Origin: CAZNEZ01 sp964572475
GTDB lineage: Bacteria; Bacillota; Clostridia; Lachnospirales; Lachnospiraceae
NCBI GenBank assembly: GCA_964572475.1
Contig: CAZNEZ010000001.1
Location: forward strand, 49,846 to 113,845
Direction: 5' to 3'
DNA: 64,000 nt
Each line of letters starts with the position of its first letter. The first letter of the stretch is position 1. Positions 54,701 to 62,868 of the stretch are shown one piece after another. Under the pieces are notes generated by a model that searched no databases, was not told the origin of the DNA, and saw nothing but the letters and a program-made list of their open reading frames with translations. The position numbers and the translations under genes are program-made.

Positions 54701-55427
54701 TCCTGTTACTAGTATCTCTGTAGAGCCTAACAGTATGACTATTATGGAAGGTGAAGGAGTAACAATAACTGCAACAGTAACACCACATTCAGCATCTATT
54801 AAAGATATTGAATGGACATCTTCTAATGATTCAGTAGCAACAGTAGACTTTAATGGAAATGTTATTGGTGTAAAAGCAGGTATAGCATATATTTATGCGA
54901 CATCAACAGATGAGAATAAGATAGTAGGAACTTGTAAGGTTACAGTAAAACAGTCTACTCCAGCAACCGGAGTTGTTATTAATTCAAAATCAATCACATT
55001 ACTTCCAGGACAGACACAGATATTAACAGCCAGATTAAAACCATCTAAATCAACAGACGGATATGAATGGCTTTCTGGAGATACTTCAGTAGCAACAGTT
55101 AACTCAAATGGTCAGGTTACAGCAAAAGGTCAGGGAAATACAGTTATATATTGTATAGCTGACTCAGGAGTTGAAACAGAATGTGAGGTTATAGTAGTTG
55201 CGCTTAACAGATCCTCTATTACGATAGAACAATATGACAGCTTTTCATTAGATGTATACGGAGCTACACAGTCAGTAAAATATTCATCTTATAATAATAG
55301 AATAGCAACTGTAAAGGCAGACGGAACTATCATAGGACGTGGAGTGGGAACAACCACTATTGTAGCAAAAGTTAATGGAAAAGTATTGTTATGCAAGGTT
55401 ACTGTTACCAAGCTTAAGAAATACTAA
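51795..55427 (+). CDS. Large surface protein with about 14 Big_2 (Ig-like) modules
   Basis: 1210 aa. A signal/anchor segment at about residues 18-40 (PVVTVAALSIATIVGVTIAFAS) precedes tandem immunoglobulin-like Big_2 repeats of about 80 residues. I count 14 copies of the signature W-x-S-S-x-x-x-x-I/V-A-x-V-D, such as TWTSSNTNVAKVDKNG and EWTSSNDSVATVDFNG. No LPxTG motif is present; the protein ends KLKKY. It may be held by the uncleaved N-terminal helix. AGGAGGAG before the ATG is strong. Upstream lies a 12-bp palindrome ACAATATATTGT (51656-51667). Likely adhesin or cell-wall-associated. Confidence 0.9.
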   Translation: MKKIFTKVKTFLLKHWKPVVTVAALSIATIVGVTIAFASSVKITIYNTVSGTWDKDYMETWSAGATGDIDGVPVDSNKIRWSTADSNIISLTTDSGDGVGSTVKVVASGAGRTTITASYYDDDNKVVATASRIIQVKFAINDCPTEPVVFIEGDSSTYWTNYESIESNLTWTSSNPDVVSIDPGTTYSNQGSIKAVAAGTSTITAKTPDGQSDSFKVIVKAYYKDTSMVRIGTNEQHSLLLNTNAASATSVRWVSDDPTIASVDSLGNVTGKNAGVTNIYVYPDETDENGSYIQVRVNFGITSQDVVVAVGNTYQLEVNTPSNGVNWSSSDRTIAYVDTDGILTGRANGTCKITATLDSNELFPGEGVQTSTITVIVIDSFALNESEHILNIGEDFTLTALVTDNAANVTWLSSDDSVANITVSTTDQFSAKITGLKKGTAKITAVQDIGGVKKYAYCEVSVKEPVQDVEIYPSELEINKGSSYPLIVRFTPDLPDNMAVTWVSSDTSIATVGNDGVVNALKGGDVTISVITTDGIKVSSCRIHVRQPVTGIVLSHTSVETSMATGSYQLSYTITPAGDGVNKDVTWSTSNSSVATVNENGLVTFVAPGKATIIAKTVDTGFNGNLIATCEFYILEPVTEVNLDYTDLTLKIGDTFRISAEVLPTTATNKEVTWTSSNTNVAKVDKNGLITAVAAGSAAILVQSVDSGVTAVCNIVVYQQATSVTLNSTTVTVRKGTEFWLHATVGPDNALNKEVVWSSSDTDIAKVDAWGKVTTISPGTCNIIATSADSGVAARCVLTVTEPVTGITLNASYASILKGAKFVIIPTVSPIDADNKKVTYISSDTAVATVDENGVVTGVAGGSCVIIVTTVERGLIASCAIDVGEFVSSITIKGSGKYINLGSSKSFSATVLSETASNRGVIWSSSNNGILTVDNKGKVSGVGIGTATITATAADGSGLFDTYTLTCINPVTSISVEPNSMTIMEGEGVTITATVTPHSASIKDIEWTSSNDSVATVDFNGNVIGVKAGIAYIYATSTDENKIVGTCKVTVKQSTPATGVVINSKSITLLPGQTQILTARLKPSKSTDGYEWLSGDTSVATVNSNGQVTAKGQGNTVIYCIADSGVETECEVIVVALNRSSITIEQYDSFSLDVYGATQSVKYSSYNNRIATVKADGTIIGRGVGTTTIVAKVNGKVLLCKVTVTKLKKY

Positions 55428-55457
55428 ATATATATACCAATATTATAATAAAGACAA

Positions 55458-55502
55458 AGTGAGAGCTGATAGTTATTAAACTATCGGCTCTTACTGCGTT
55501 TG
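55458..55502 (+). terminator. Terminator after the Big_2 protein gene
   Basis: AGTGAGAGCTGATAGT (55458-55473) pairs with ACTATCGGCTCTTACT (55480-55495) with one G-U pair, followed by GCGTTT. Confidence 0.7.
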
Positions 55503-55515
55503 AGAAAATATGTAA

Positions 55516-55544
55516 TTGCGAACTTCTATAGATTATGGTATGAT
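55516..55544 (+). promoter_or_regulatory. Promoter of the zinc-ribbon membrane protein gene
   Basis: TTGCGA (55516-55521), 17 bp, TATGAT (55539-55544), with a leader of about 60 nt. Confidence 0.55.
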
Positions 55545-55610
55545 ATTTTAATATCCACGCTTAAATGGCTGAGATAAGTTATGCTTTTAGAAAGGTAGGG
55601 AAACTATTTT

Positions 55611-57200
55611 ATGAAATGTAGCAGATGTGGGGAAGAATGTGATGAGAATCAGGCATTTTGTCTGAAATGTGGTTCACCTATTCAGGTAGTACCTGATCTT
55701 AACGAGATAGAAGCTAAATTGGCAGATGATATCGGCGAGATGATGAATGAGATGAATGAAGAGAATGGAAAAGAAAAAGAATATGATGATGGATTCGGAA
55801 ATGATGTTGAATATAATGGTCCACAAGAGGATGTTAAATATGAAGATTTAAACCTTGAACTCAAGGTTATGGATCTTGCACATAAACAAAAGACAGAAGA
55901 ACAGGAACTTATAATGCTTGACTCAGAAGAGGAAGAGGATGAAGATGACGGTTCTGAAGAGCTTGAAAAACCTAAGATGAGTAAGAAAAAGAAGATTATA
56001 ATTGGCGTGTCGATAGGTGCGGCTGCTTTAATCATTATTATATCAATAGTATTAATTATTGTTTTAGGCAAGTCAGATAAGTTTACAAAGTACTATAATA
56101 ATGCCAATCAGGAGTTTGAAGATAAGAGTTATGATGATGCACTTGAAGAAGTAGAAAATGCAATGAACGCTGCGGATACTGATTCAGAAAAGATTAAAGC
56201 TCTTGAACTTATGGCTAAGATTTATGAAGCTGTAGGAGATAGTGATAATAAACTGATTGATATCTACACACGATTAATAAAACTTGATGATTCCAATGTA
56301 AAATATTATGAATCACTTGGAGACCTTTATTACAAGAATGAAGAATTTTCAAAGCTTAATGAGCTTATAGCTTCAATAGATGACAAGGATATTAAAGAGG
56401 CATTAGGGAAATATCAGGCTGATACGCCTAAAGCTTCACCAGCGGGTGGAGAGTATACAACTTATCAGAAGATTACGTTAACAGCCTCGGCAGGAAGTAC
56501 AATATATTATACAACTAATGGCGACATACCAGATATACATAGTGATATCTATAAAGAGCCTATTGAACTCAATGAAGAAAAAGAGTATACTATCTCTGCA
56601 ATAGCCATAGATGGCGAGGGTGCAGCCAGTAGTGTAGTTACTGAGACATACACTATTAAGCTGAAATTACCAGATGAACCAACTGTAAAACCAGATAGTG
56701 GTAAGTATTCAGAAAGCCAAAAGATAGAGATTAATGTTCCGTCAGACTGTAAGGCATATTATACAACTGATGGTTCAATACCTACAAAGGATTCAGAAGA
56801 ATACAAAGAGGCTATTGATATGCCTAGAGGTACAATTGTATTTAAGGCGATTATTATAGATTCTAATGGACTTGTAAGTCAGGTTAAAGAAATGGCTTAT
56901 AGTCTTGTAATTGAAAGAAAATTATCTGTTAATGATGCAAAAAGCAAAGTTGAGCAGTATATGCTTGACGAGAATATTATTATTAATGATAATGGAGATA
57001 CTTCTGATGGCAACAACATTTCAGCTAAATATGCTGAAACTGTAATTGTTGATAATAATGAATATTTTATTATTATTGCAACTAAAAGTGATTCATTGGG
57101 CAATGTGGTAGGAGCTACATGCTATGGAATTGACACTGTAAAGGGAGACATTGTTAAAATGGATCCAGTAGGAGATAATGAATATTCAATTATCGAATAA
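55611..57200 (+). CDS. Zinc-ribbon, TPR-like and chitobiase C-terminal domain membrane protein
   Basis: 529 aa. An N-terminal zinc ribbon (C3, C6, C17, C20 in CSRCGEE and FCLKCG) leads into a very acidic linker and one TM at about 129-153. Outside, a helical region with tetratricopeptide character (DNANQ-type EFEDKSYDDALEEVENAMN) is followed by two chitobiase/beta-hexosaminidase C-terminal-type beta domains. Each of these has the signature YYTTNGDIP or YYTTDGSIP, at about residues 285-355 and 365-435. The C-terminal part is Asn/Asp-rich. The zinc ribbon facing the cytoplasm and sugar-type domains outside suggest a sensor or scaffold; function unknown. Confidence 0.82.
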   Translation: MKCSRCGEECDENQAFCLKCGSPIQVVPDLNEIEAKLADDIGEMMNEMNEENGKEKEYDDGFGNDVEYNGPQEDVKYEDLNLELKVMDLAHKQKTEEQELIMLDSEEEEDEDDGSEELEKPKMSKKKKIIIGVSIGAAALIIIISIVLIIVLGKSDKFTKYYNNANQEFEDKSYDDALEEVENAMNAADTDSEKIKALELMAKIYEAVGDSDNKLIDIYTRLIKLDDSNVKYYESLGDLYYKNEEFSKLNELIASIDDKDIKEALGKYQADTPKASPAGGEYTTYQKITLTASAGSTIYYTTNGDIPDIHSDIYKEPIELNEEKEYTISAIAIDGEGAASSVVTETYTIKLKLPDEPTVKPDSGKYSESQKIEINVPSDCKAYYTTDGSIPTKDSEEYKEAIDMPRGTIVFKAIIIDSNGLVSQVKEMAYSLVIERKLSVNDAKSKVEQYMLDENIIINDNGDTSDGNNISAKYAETVIVDNNEYFIIIATKSDSLGNVVGATCYGIDTVKGDIVKMDPVGDNEYSIIE

Positions 57201-57239
57201 AAAGACAAACGTGTTAATAGCACGAAGATAGGAGCAGAT

Positions 57240-58130
57240 ATGTATAAAATTACCAAAGCAGAAAAACTTGCAGACAAGATTTTTCTTATGGACGTTGAGG
57301 CACCAAGAATAGCTAAAACATGCAATCCAGGCCAATTCGTAATTGTTAAAATGGATGAGTTTGGAGAGAGAATTCCACTCACAATTTGCGATTATGATAG
57401 AGAAAAGGGTACAATTACTATTGTATTCCAGACAGTAGGAGCTTCTACAGAGAAGATGGCAGCCTATAATGCAGGAGATTGCTTTAGAGATTTTGTTGGA
57501 CCACTAGGAGTTGCATCTGAATTGGTTGATGAAGATATTAATGAATTAAAGAATAAAAAGATATTATTTGTAGCTGGTGGTGTAGGTACTGCGCCCGTAT
57601 ATCCTCAGGTAAAATGGTTACATGAACATGGCATAGATGCAGATGTTATTATGGGATCTAAGAATAAGGATTTACTTATACTTGAAGAACAAATGAAAGC
57701 AGTAGCAGGTAATCTGTATATTGCTACAGATGATGGATCAGTTGGATTTAAAGGTCTTGTTACAGAAGTTATTAAAGATCTTGTTAATAATAAAGGCAAC
57801 AAATATGACCTTTGTGTTGCTATTGGACCTATGATTATGATGAAATTTGTTGCTCTTTTAACTAAGGAGTTAGATATAAAAACTGTTGTCAGCCTTAATC
57901 CTATTATGGTTGATGGTACAGGTATGTGTGGAGCATGCCGTGTTTCTGTAGGTAGTGAAGTTAAATTTGCCTGTGTTGATGGACCAGAATTTGATGGACA
58001 TCTAGTTAATTTTGATGAGGCTATGAAGAGACAGCAGATGTATAAAACAGAGGAAGGAAGAGCAGTTCTAAAGTTACGTGAAGGTGATACTCACCACGGC
58101 GGATGTGGAAATTGCGGAGGTGACAAATAA
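57240..58130 (+). CDS. nfnA: NfnA-type FAD/[2Fe-2S] subunit of ferredoxin:NADP oxidoreductase
   Basis: Subunit A of NADH-dependent reduced ferredoxin:NADP+ oxidoreductase (also called SudB-like). It has a ferredoxin-reductase FAD domain with ERIPLTICDYD, an NAD domain with FVAGGVGTAPVYP, and a C-terminal iron-sulfur loop GMCGACRVSVG plus FACVDGPEF, with a His/Cys-rich tail GDTHHGGCGNCGG. 296 aa. AGGAG lies 6 nt before the ATG. The stop shares a base with the next start, so subunits are made in step. Confidence 0.92.
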   Translation: MYKITKAEKLADKIFLMDVEAPRIAKTCNPGQFVIVKMDEFGERIPLTICDYDREKGTITIVFQTVGASTEKMAAYNAGDCFRDFVGPLGVASELVDEDINELKNKKILFVAGGVGTAPVYPQVKWLHEHGIDADVIMGSKNKDLLILEEQMKAVAGNLYIATDDGSVGFKGLVTEVIKDLVNNKGNKYDLCVAIGPMIMMKFVALLTKELDIKTVVSLNPIMVDGTGMCGACRVSVGSEVKFACVDGPEFDGHLVNFDEAMKRQQMYKTEEGRAVLKLREGDTHHGGCGNCGGDK

Positions 58131-59512
58131 TGGACGTATTAAAAAGAGTACCTGTAAGAGAACAGGATCCAAAGGTAAGAGCAACAAACTTTGAAGAAGT
58201 TTGTTTAGGATATAACATTGACGAAGCTAAAGAAGAAGCTTCAAGATGTCTGAATTGTAAGAATGCACAGTGTATTAAAGGATGTCCAGTATCTATTGAT
58301 ATTCCTTCATTTATAAAAGAAGTTTCAGAAGGTAATATTGAAGAAGCGTCTAAAGTGATTGCTAAATCTTCGGCACTTCCAGCTGTATGTGGTCGTGTAT
58401 GTCCACAGGAGAGCCAGTGTGAAGGAAAATGTATAAGAGGAATTAAAGGTGAACCTATTTCGATTGGTAAGCTTGAGAGATTTGTAGCAGATTGGTCTAG
58501 GGATAATGGAATTATTCCTGAAAAGGCTGAATCAACTAATGGAATCAAAGTTGCTGTTATTGGTTCAGGACCTGCTGGACTTACATGTGCAGGCGACCTT
58601 GCTAAATTAGGATATGAAGTTACAATTTTTGAAGCTCTTCATGAAGCAGGTGGAGTTCTTGTTTATGGTATCCCAGAATTCCGTCTTCCAAAGAGTACTG
58701 TTGTTAAGCATGAAATAGAGAATGTCAAAAAGTTAGGTGTTAAGATTGAAACCAATGTTGTAATAGGTAAATCAACAACTATTGATGAACTTATGGACGA
58801 AGAAGGATTTAGAGCTGTATTTATAGGTTCAGGTGCTGGGCTTCCTAAATTCATGGGAATTCCTGGCGAAAATGCAAATGGTGTATTTTCAGCTAATGAG
58901 TACTTGACACGTAACAACCTAATGAAAGCATTTAAAGAAGAATTCGACACACCTATCGTAGGAGGCAAAAAAGTAGCTATCGTAGGTGGTGGTAATGTTG
59001 CTATGGATGCTGCCAGAACAGCATTGAGATTAGGTGCAGAATCGCATATCGTATATAGAAGAAGTGAAGAAGAACTTCCAGCCAGAGCTGAAGAAGTACA
59101 CCACGCTAAACAAGAAGGAATTATCTTTGATTTGCTTACTAATCCAAAGGAAATCCTTACAGATGACAATGGCTGGGTAAGAGGAATGAGATGTGTTAAG
59201 ATGGCACTTGGAGAACCTGATGCATCTGGCAGAAGACGTCCTGAAGAAGTTCCAGGTTCAGAATTCGAGCTTGAGCTTGATACAGTAATCATGTCACTGG
59301 GTACATCACCTAATCCTTTGATTTCTTCAACAACCAAGGGCCTTGATACTAACAAGTGGAAATGTATTGTTGCCGATGCAGAGAATGGAAAGACAACAAA
59401 AGAAGGCGTATATGCTGGTGGAGATGCTGTTACAGGTGCAGCTACAGTTATTCTTGCTATGGAAGCTGGAAAAGCTGGAGCAAAAGGAATTCATGAATTC
59501 CTGAGCAAATAA
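58130..59512 (+). CDS. nfnB: NfnB / GltD-type FAD subunit
   Basis: Larger NfnAB subunit that splits electrons between ferredoxin and NADP. The N-terminal cysteine clusters CLNCKNAQCIKGCP and CGRVCPQESQCEGKC bind 4Fe-4S centres; two dinucleotide folds carry GSGPAGLTCAGDLA and GGGNVAMDAARTA. 460 aa. Named glutamate synthase small subunit in many genomes, but no large GltB gene is present and nfnA precedes it, so NfnAB is the better reading. Confidence 0.93.
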   Translation: MDVLKRVPVREQDPKVRATNFEEVCLGYNIDEAKEEASRCLNCKNAQCIKGCPVSIDIPSFIKEVSEGNIEEASKVIAKSSALPAVCGRVCPQESQCEGKCIRGIKGEPISIGKLERFVADWSRDNGIIPEKAESTNGIKVAVIGSGPAGLTCAGDLAKLGYEVTIFEALHEAGGVLVYGIPEFRLPKSTVVKHEIENVKKLGVKIETNVVIGKSTTIDELMDEEGFRAVFIGSGAGLPKFMGIPGENANGVFSANEYLTRNNLMKAFKEEFDTPIVGGKKVAIVGGGNVAMDAARTALRLGAESHIVYRRSEEELPARAEEVHHAKQEGIIFDLLTNPKEILTDDNGWVRGMRCVKMALGEPDASGRRRPEEVPGSEFELELDTVIMSLGTSPNPLISSTTKGLDTNKWKCIVADAENGKTTKEGVYAGGDAVTGAATVILAMEAGKAGAKGIHEFLSK

Positions 59513-59537
59513 TATAGACATCCTTAAAATCAGGCAA

Positions 59538-59596
59538 AATAACATTGAAAAGTTCAGTCAGAATAACATTGCAAAGTTCAGTCAGAGTAACATTTG
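59538..59596. repeat. 24-bp tandem repeat, two copies plus a partial
   Basis: Copies at 59538-59561 and 59562-59585 differ at one base. The core is TAACATTG, then AAAG and TTCAGTCAG. A partial third copy (AGTAACATTTGCGG) runs to about 59596. It fills most of the gap between nfnB and the Dabb gene. Confidence 0.85.
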
Positions 59597-59617
59597 CGGC
59601 GAAAGGGATATTAATAT

Positions 59618-59917
59618 ATGATTAAACATATTGTATCGTGGAATTTAAATGAAGATATTAAAGGTAATGAAAGAGAAGAAATTCTGACTAGTTTAAAAGC
59701 TTCTTTTGAGGCATTAAAGGATAAATTAGATTACCTGATAGACATTAAATTAATAATTAATCATTTGGAATCTAGCACAGTAGACTTAGCACTTATATGT
59801 GACTTTGAAGATACAAAAGGACTTTCTAAGTATCAAGTAAGTCCAGAGCATCTTGAAGTTGCGGCAGTTGTTAGAAGAGTTTGCTGCAACAGAAACTGTA
59901 TTGATTATGAATATTAA
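59618..59917 (+). CDS. Dabb (stress-response A/B barrel) domain protein
   Basis: 99 aa, a small dimeric ferredoxin-like fold. The signature pattern MIKHIVSWNL, then LALICDFEDTKGLSKYQVSP and HLEVAAVVRRV is typical of Dabb proteins. GAAAGG lies about 9 nt upstream. A catalytic role cannot be assigned; members range from plant stress proteins to small bacterial enzymes. It sits alone after NfnAB. Confidence 0.85.
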   Translation: MIKHIVSWNLNEDIKGNEREEILTSLKASFEALKDKLDYLIDIKLIINHLESSTVDLALICDFEDTKGLSKYQVSPEHLEVAAVVRRVCCNRNCIDYEY

Positions 59918-59957
59918 TTATTTTGTGCTTAATTAAATAGTTTTCAGAGCTTGATAG

Positions 59958-59993
59958 TAGGGCATACAGGAAAAATCAAACCTGTATGCCCTA
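59958..59993. terminator. Strong hairpin after the Dabb gene
   Basis: TAGGGCATACAGG (59958-59970) pairs perfectly with CCTGTATGCCCTA (59981-59993) across a 10-nt loop. There is no clear T-tract, so it may be a weak terminator, an RNA-stabilising element or part of a non-coding RNA. The rest of the 280-bp gap up to 60197 holds only AT-rich sequence and the promoter at 60138. Confidence 0.6.
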
Positions 59994-60137
59994 TCATGTT
60001 AATATAAGCAATCAAGTTCAAGCCCATCAAATAAAATAATAAAATATATAAAGTGAATAGAAGCTACTCTGGCTTGAGAAATTGTGCAATTTGTAACTAA
60101 TACCTACACTTATGGGTAGTTGTTTTAAATAAAAGTT

Positions 60138-60166
60138 TTGTTATAATAATATAGCTAAAATATAAT
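60138..60166 (+). promoter_or_regulatory. Promoter of the secreted repeat protein gene
   Basis: TTGTTA (60138-60143), 17 bp, consensus TATAAT (60161-60166), about 30 bp before the ATG at 60198. Confidence 0.6.
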
Positions 60167-60197
60167 AATAAATATATAAAGAAAACTAGGAGGAATT

Positions 60198-61630
60198 ATG
60201 AAGAAAATAATTAGAAATCTTATTAAAAAAGTTGCTGTAGGAGTACTTGCAGCAGCACATGTATAGCAGCAATAGGTGCTTTTCCTACATTAGAGGCTAA
60301 GGCAGCTACTGTAGATGATATGGTATTTGTAAATGGTGAAAATTTATATGTGGCAGGAGTTAATTATGGTCCTATTCAGTGTGGTGGTGGTACAGCTGAA
60401 TTCGATGAGTCTACGCATACGCTGACATTAACGAATGCTGATATTACTAAAACTGCTGCTGCAACAGGAGTAGCCGCTATTTTATTACGTGGAGATATTA
60501 ATATTGAGCTGATTGGTAATAACTCGATTGTTATTGGTGAATACAGCATGGGTATATATAATGAAGCAGGTAATATTAATATATCTGGTACAGGAGCTAT
60601 TTCTATTGATACAGCATTTGAATGTATATATGCCAGAACGACAGATTCTCTTGGACAGGGATATGGTAATATAACTATTGATTCAGATTGTAATATGGAA
60701 CTACTAAGTAAAACGGCTACTGCAATTGCTACATCCAACTATAATATAGATGGTGTTACAACTAATATTAGAATAGGAACTACAGATCATGGTTCTAGAA
60801 CATATAGTGGAGTTGCAAATATTGAAAATGGTATATTAACAGAAAAATACACACCAGTTTTATGTGGTGTTAAAGTTGAAGATGGTAAAAGCTACACTTA
60901 TGGTAATGGAACAGTATTATATAATGAGGCTACAAATATACTTACACTGGATAATGTAACAATAGAATATGATAATATTGTTATTATGTCACAGGGTGAT
61001 TGTAAAATTAATTTGATTGGAAATAATACAATTAATCTAAACTCACCAGCTCCAGCCATCATGTCAAACGGAAATAATATGGAGATAACAGGAAAAGATG
61101 CCACACTTAATATTACAGGAACTTATGCAGGGATAATGGCAAAAAATCTGACTATGGATATAAAGGAATGCAATATAAGTGATTCAATATGTGGTATGCA
61201 AATTAGGGGTGACATGAATCTTACAGGAAAATACAATATTGTGCTTGAAGCTGAAAATGGAATGGTTGGTATAATGTCATATGGTGAAATTACATTAGAT
61301 GGCAGTATGGATATAGAAATTCTAGATAATGGAATAGGCACAATCTGTATGGTGGGAGAAGACCAAGAGATATTGGCTAAGAATCTAGAAAAGATAAGCT
61401 CATATCTAGATGAGTCTCAGGAGATGCAGTGTTGGTATGATGAGGACGCAGAAGTTAATATGGCTATTATAGTAGATAAAGGAACTAGTATTACAATAGT
61501 TGATGGAATGCCGGTTGGTGCAGCTATAAAATCAAATCTTAAATCAAAAATCGTAGTTGATGAAGAAACATCTGAAAGTGGAGAACTTACAACAGATAAG
61601 GATACAGCAGATAAAGATACAACAGATTAA
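60198..61630 (+). pseudogene. Secreted beta-repeat protein with a frameshift in the signal peptide
   Basis: AGGAGG precedes ATG 60198. The first frame gives MKKIIRNLIKKVAVGVLAAA then HV and a TAG at 60264-60266. Removing the two bases CA at 60258-60259 continues as CIAAIGAFPTLEAKA-ATVDD, a perfect signal peptide with an AKA cleavage site, joined to the frame that runs to TAA 61628-61630. The mature part (about 440 aa) has two modules: TLTLTNADI...INIELIGNNSIVIG and ILTLDNVTIEYDNIVIM...INLIGNNTIN, rich in short beta strands and Asn ladders like a beta-helix. The C-terminus is Thr/Asp-rich. Secreted or surface role likely; broken unless the shift is a sequence error. Confidence 0.7.
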
Positions 61631-61682
61631 AGTATTCAATCAGTTAGCTTTCATATATCTTTGGATATATTTGCTCTAAGAT

Positions 61683-61782
61683 NNNNNNNNNNNNNNNNNN
61701 NNNNNNNNNNNNNNNNNNNNNNNNNNNNNNNNNNNNNNNNNNNNNNNNNNNNNNNNNNNNNNNNNNNNNNNNNNNNNNNNNN
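61683..61782. other. Assembly gap of 100 N flanked by identical 55-bp ends
   Basis: The 55 bases at 61628-61682 are repeated exactly at 61783-61837, on both sides of the N run. Exactly 100 N is a placeholder length. The likely truth is that two contigs overlap by 55 bp and the gap is not real; the two convergent genes would then end about 15 bp apart. Confidence 0.9.
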
Positions 61783-61798
61783 TAAAGTATTCAATCAG

Positions 61799-62509
61799 TT
61801 AGCTTTCATATATCTTTGGATATATTTGCTCTAAGATAAAGTCGATATAACCTTCGCTTTGCTGACCAAATTCTTCATTAATCTTATCTGCTATATATGC
61901 ACATCTGTTAAAATACTTTTCTTCATCTGAAAGTCCGTCATAAACAGTGATAGACATATCCCAGTTATCAACATTAAGAGTAATAAACTCGTTGATTCTG
62001 TCTGTTAGGTTATCTTCTTCTTTTGCAGCTTTTTCAAATCTGGAAGATTTTTTTAATGATATAAATCCTAATATTAAGAAAAGAAGAAATAGTGCTCCCA
62101 TGGATAGATAGAAAATCCATTGAGTATTAGGATCTAACTCTATTCCAAAAATGCCAGCATATTGAAGTCCTATTAACGCAAATCCAATAAGACCTACAAG
62201 AATTAATGAATAAGCTGAAGATTTTACATCTCTGCTCTTAACAGAAGCCTGCTCAAATGGCGCTGAGTCGTTAGATTCTTCTTCGGATTCAAGTTCATGT
62301 CTGAGATAATCATCAAGCTTTACTTTAGCGTCTATATATTCATTACTACCAACCATTATTTTGTATTCATTACCATCTAGATAGTAGTCCACATTGATAA
62401 TACCTTGGGTTTTAAGTTCTTCACATACAGATGATACAGTTGCTTCATCTTCATCTACTAGTAATTCATCATATTTGATGTCTGATTCTTCGTTAGGGTT
62501 AAAAGTCAT
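61799..62509 (-). CDS. Hypothetical two-TM membrane protein
   Basis: 236 aa from ATG 62509, chosen because GAGGAAT lies just upstream; the longer frame to 62605 has no ribosome site. An acidic N-terminal cytoplasmic part (about 1-95) includes ISINVDYYLDGNEYK-type strands (a small alpha/beta fold). Two TM helices follow, near residues 100-122 and 134-155 (SLILVGLIGFALIGLQYAG and LSMGALFLLFLILGFISL), then a charged domain with DGLSDEEKYFNRCAYIADKI. No family recognised. Its 3' end lies within the duplicated contig end. Confidence 0.8.
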   Translation of the reverse strand: MTFNPNEESDIKYDELLVDEDEATVSSVCEELKTQGIINVDYYLDGNEYKIMVGSNEYIDAKVKLDDYLRHELESEEESNDSAPFEQASVKSRDVKSSAYSLILVGLIGFALIGLQYAGIFGIELDPNTQWIFYLSMGALFLLFLILGFISLKKSSRFEKAAKEEDNLTDRINEFITLNVDNWDMSITVYDGLSDEEKYFNRCAYIADKINEEFGQQSEGYIDFILEQIYPKIYES

Positions 62510-62721
62510 ATTATTCCTCATTTCTACGCTGCCTTTTTTGTATAATAAACTTTGCGTCAAGTAACACGCAGACACAAAGTTACGTGTAAAAGATTTATCT
62601 TTCACCTAGTCGCTCTTTTTATTAGTTGCTATTTGCAAATTTATCCAATTCACGTTAGTTATTATATAATAATTGCAAAGTGTATACAAGGTAAATAAGG
62701 TGAAAATTTTGTGTTTTGTAT

Positions 62722-62769
62722 AATAGAAAACTATGCAGAAAAGTCAATAGAAAATTATGCAGAAAAGTC
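62722..62769. repeat. 24-bp tandem direct repeat, two copies
   Basis: Copies at 62722-62745 and 62746-62769 differ at one base and share AATAGAAAA and TTATGCAGAAAAGTC or close. It lies in the 358-bp gap between the membrane protein and rlmH, just upstream of the rlmH promoter. The rest of that gap (62510-62721) is AT-rich with no gene I can support. Confidence 0.8.
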
Positions 62770-62772
62770 AAG

Positions 62773-62801
62773 TTACATTTACAGTAAAATAATGTTATAC
62801 T
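62773..62801 (+). promoter_or_regulatory. Promoter of rlmH
   Basis: TTACAT (62773-62778), 17 bp, TATACT (62796-62801), about 68 bp before rlmH. Confidence 0.5.
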
Positions 62802-62868
62802 AATTATAAACAAAATAACAAAACAGCTTACAATAATTATATACAGAACAAGAAGGAATAATGAACAT

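Noticed and set aside
58663..59355. Minus-strand open frame of 230 codons inside nfnB
   Set aside because: NfnB has clear motifs throughout on the plus strand. The reverse frame has no ribosome site and shows Ser/Ile-rich composition from reverse coding.
59538..59596. CRISPR array
   Set aside because: Only about 2.5 direct tandem copies of 24 bp without unique spacers, and no cas genes anywhere.
62510..62605. Longer N-terminus for the two-TM membrane protein
   Set aside because: No ribosome site precedes the upstream start, whereas GAGGAAT stands just before ATG 62509.
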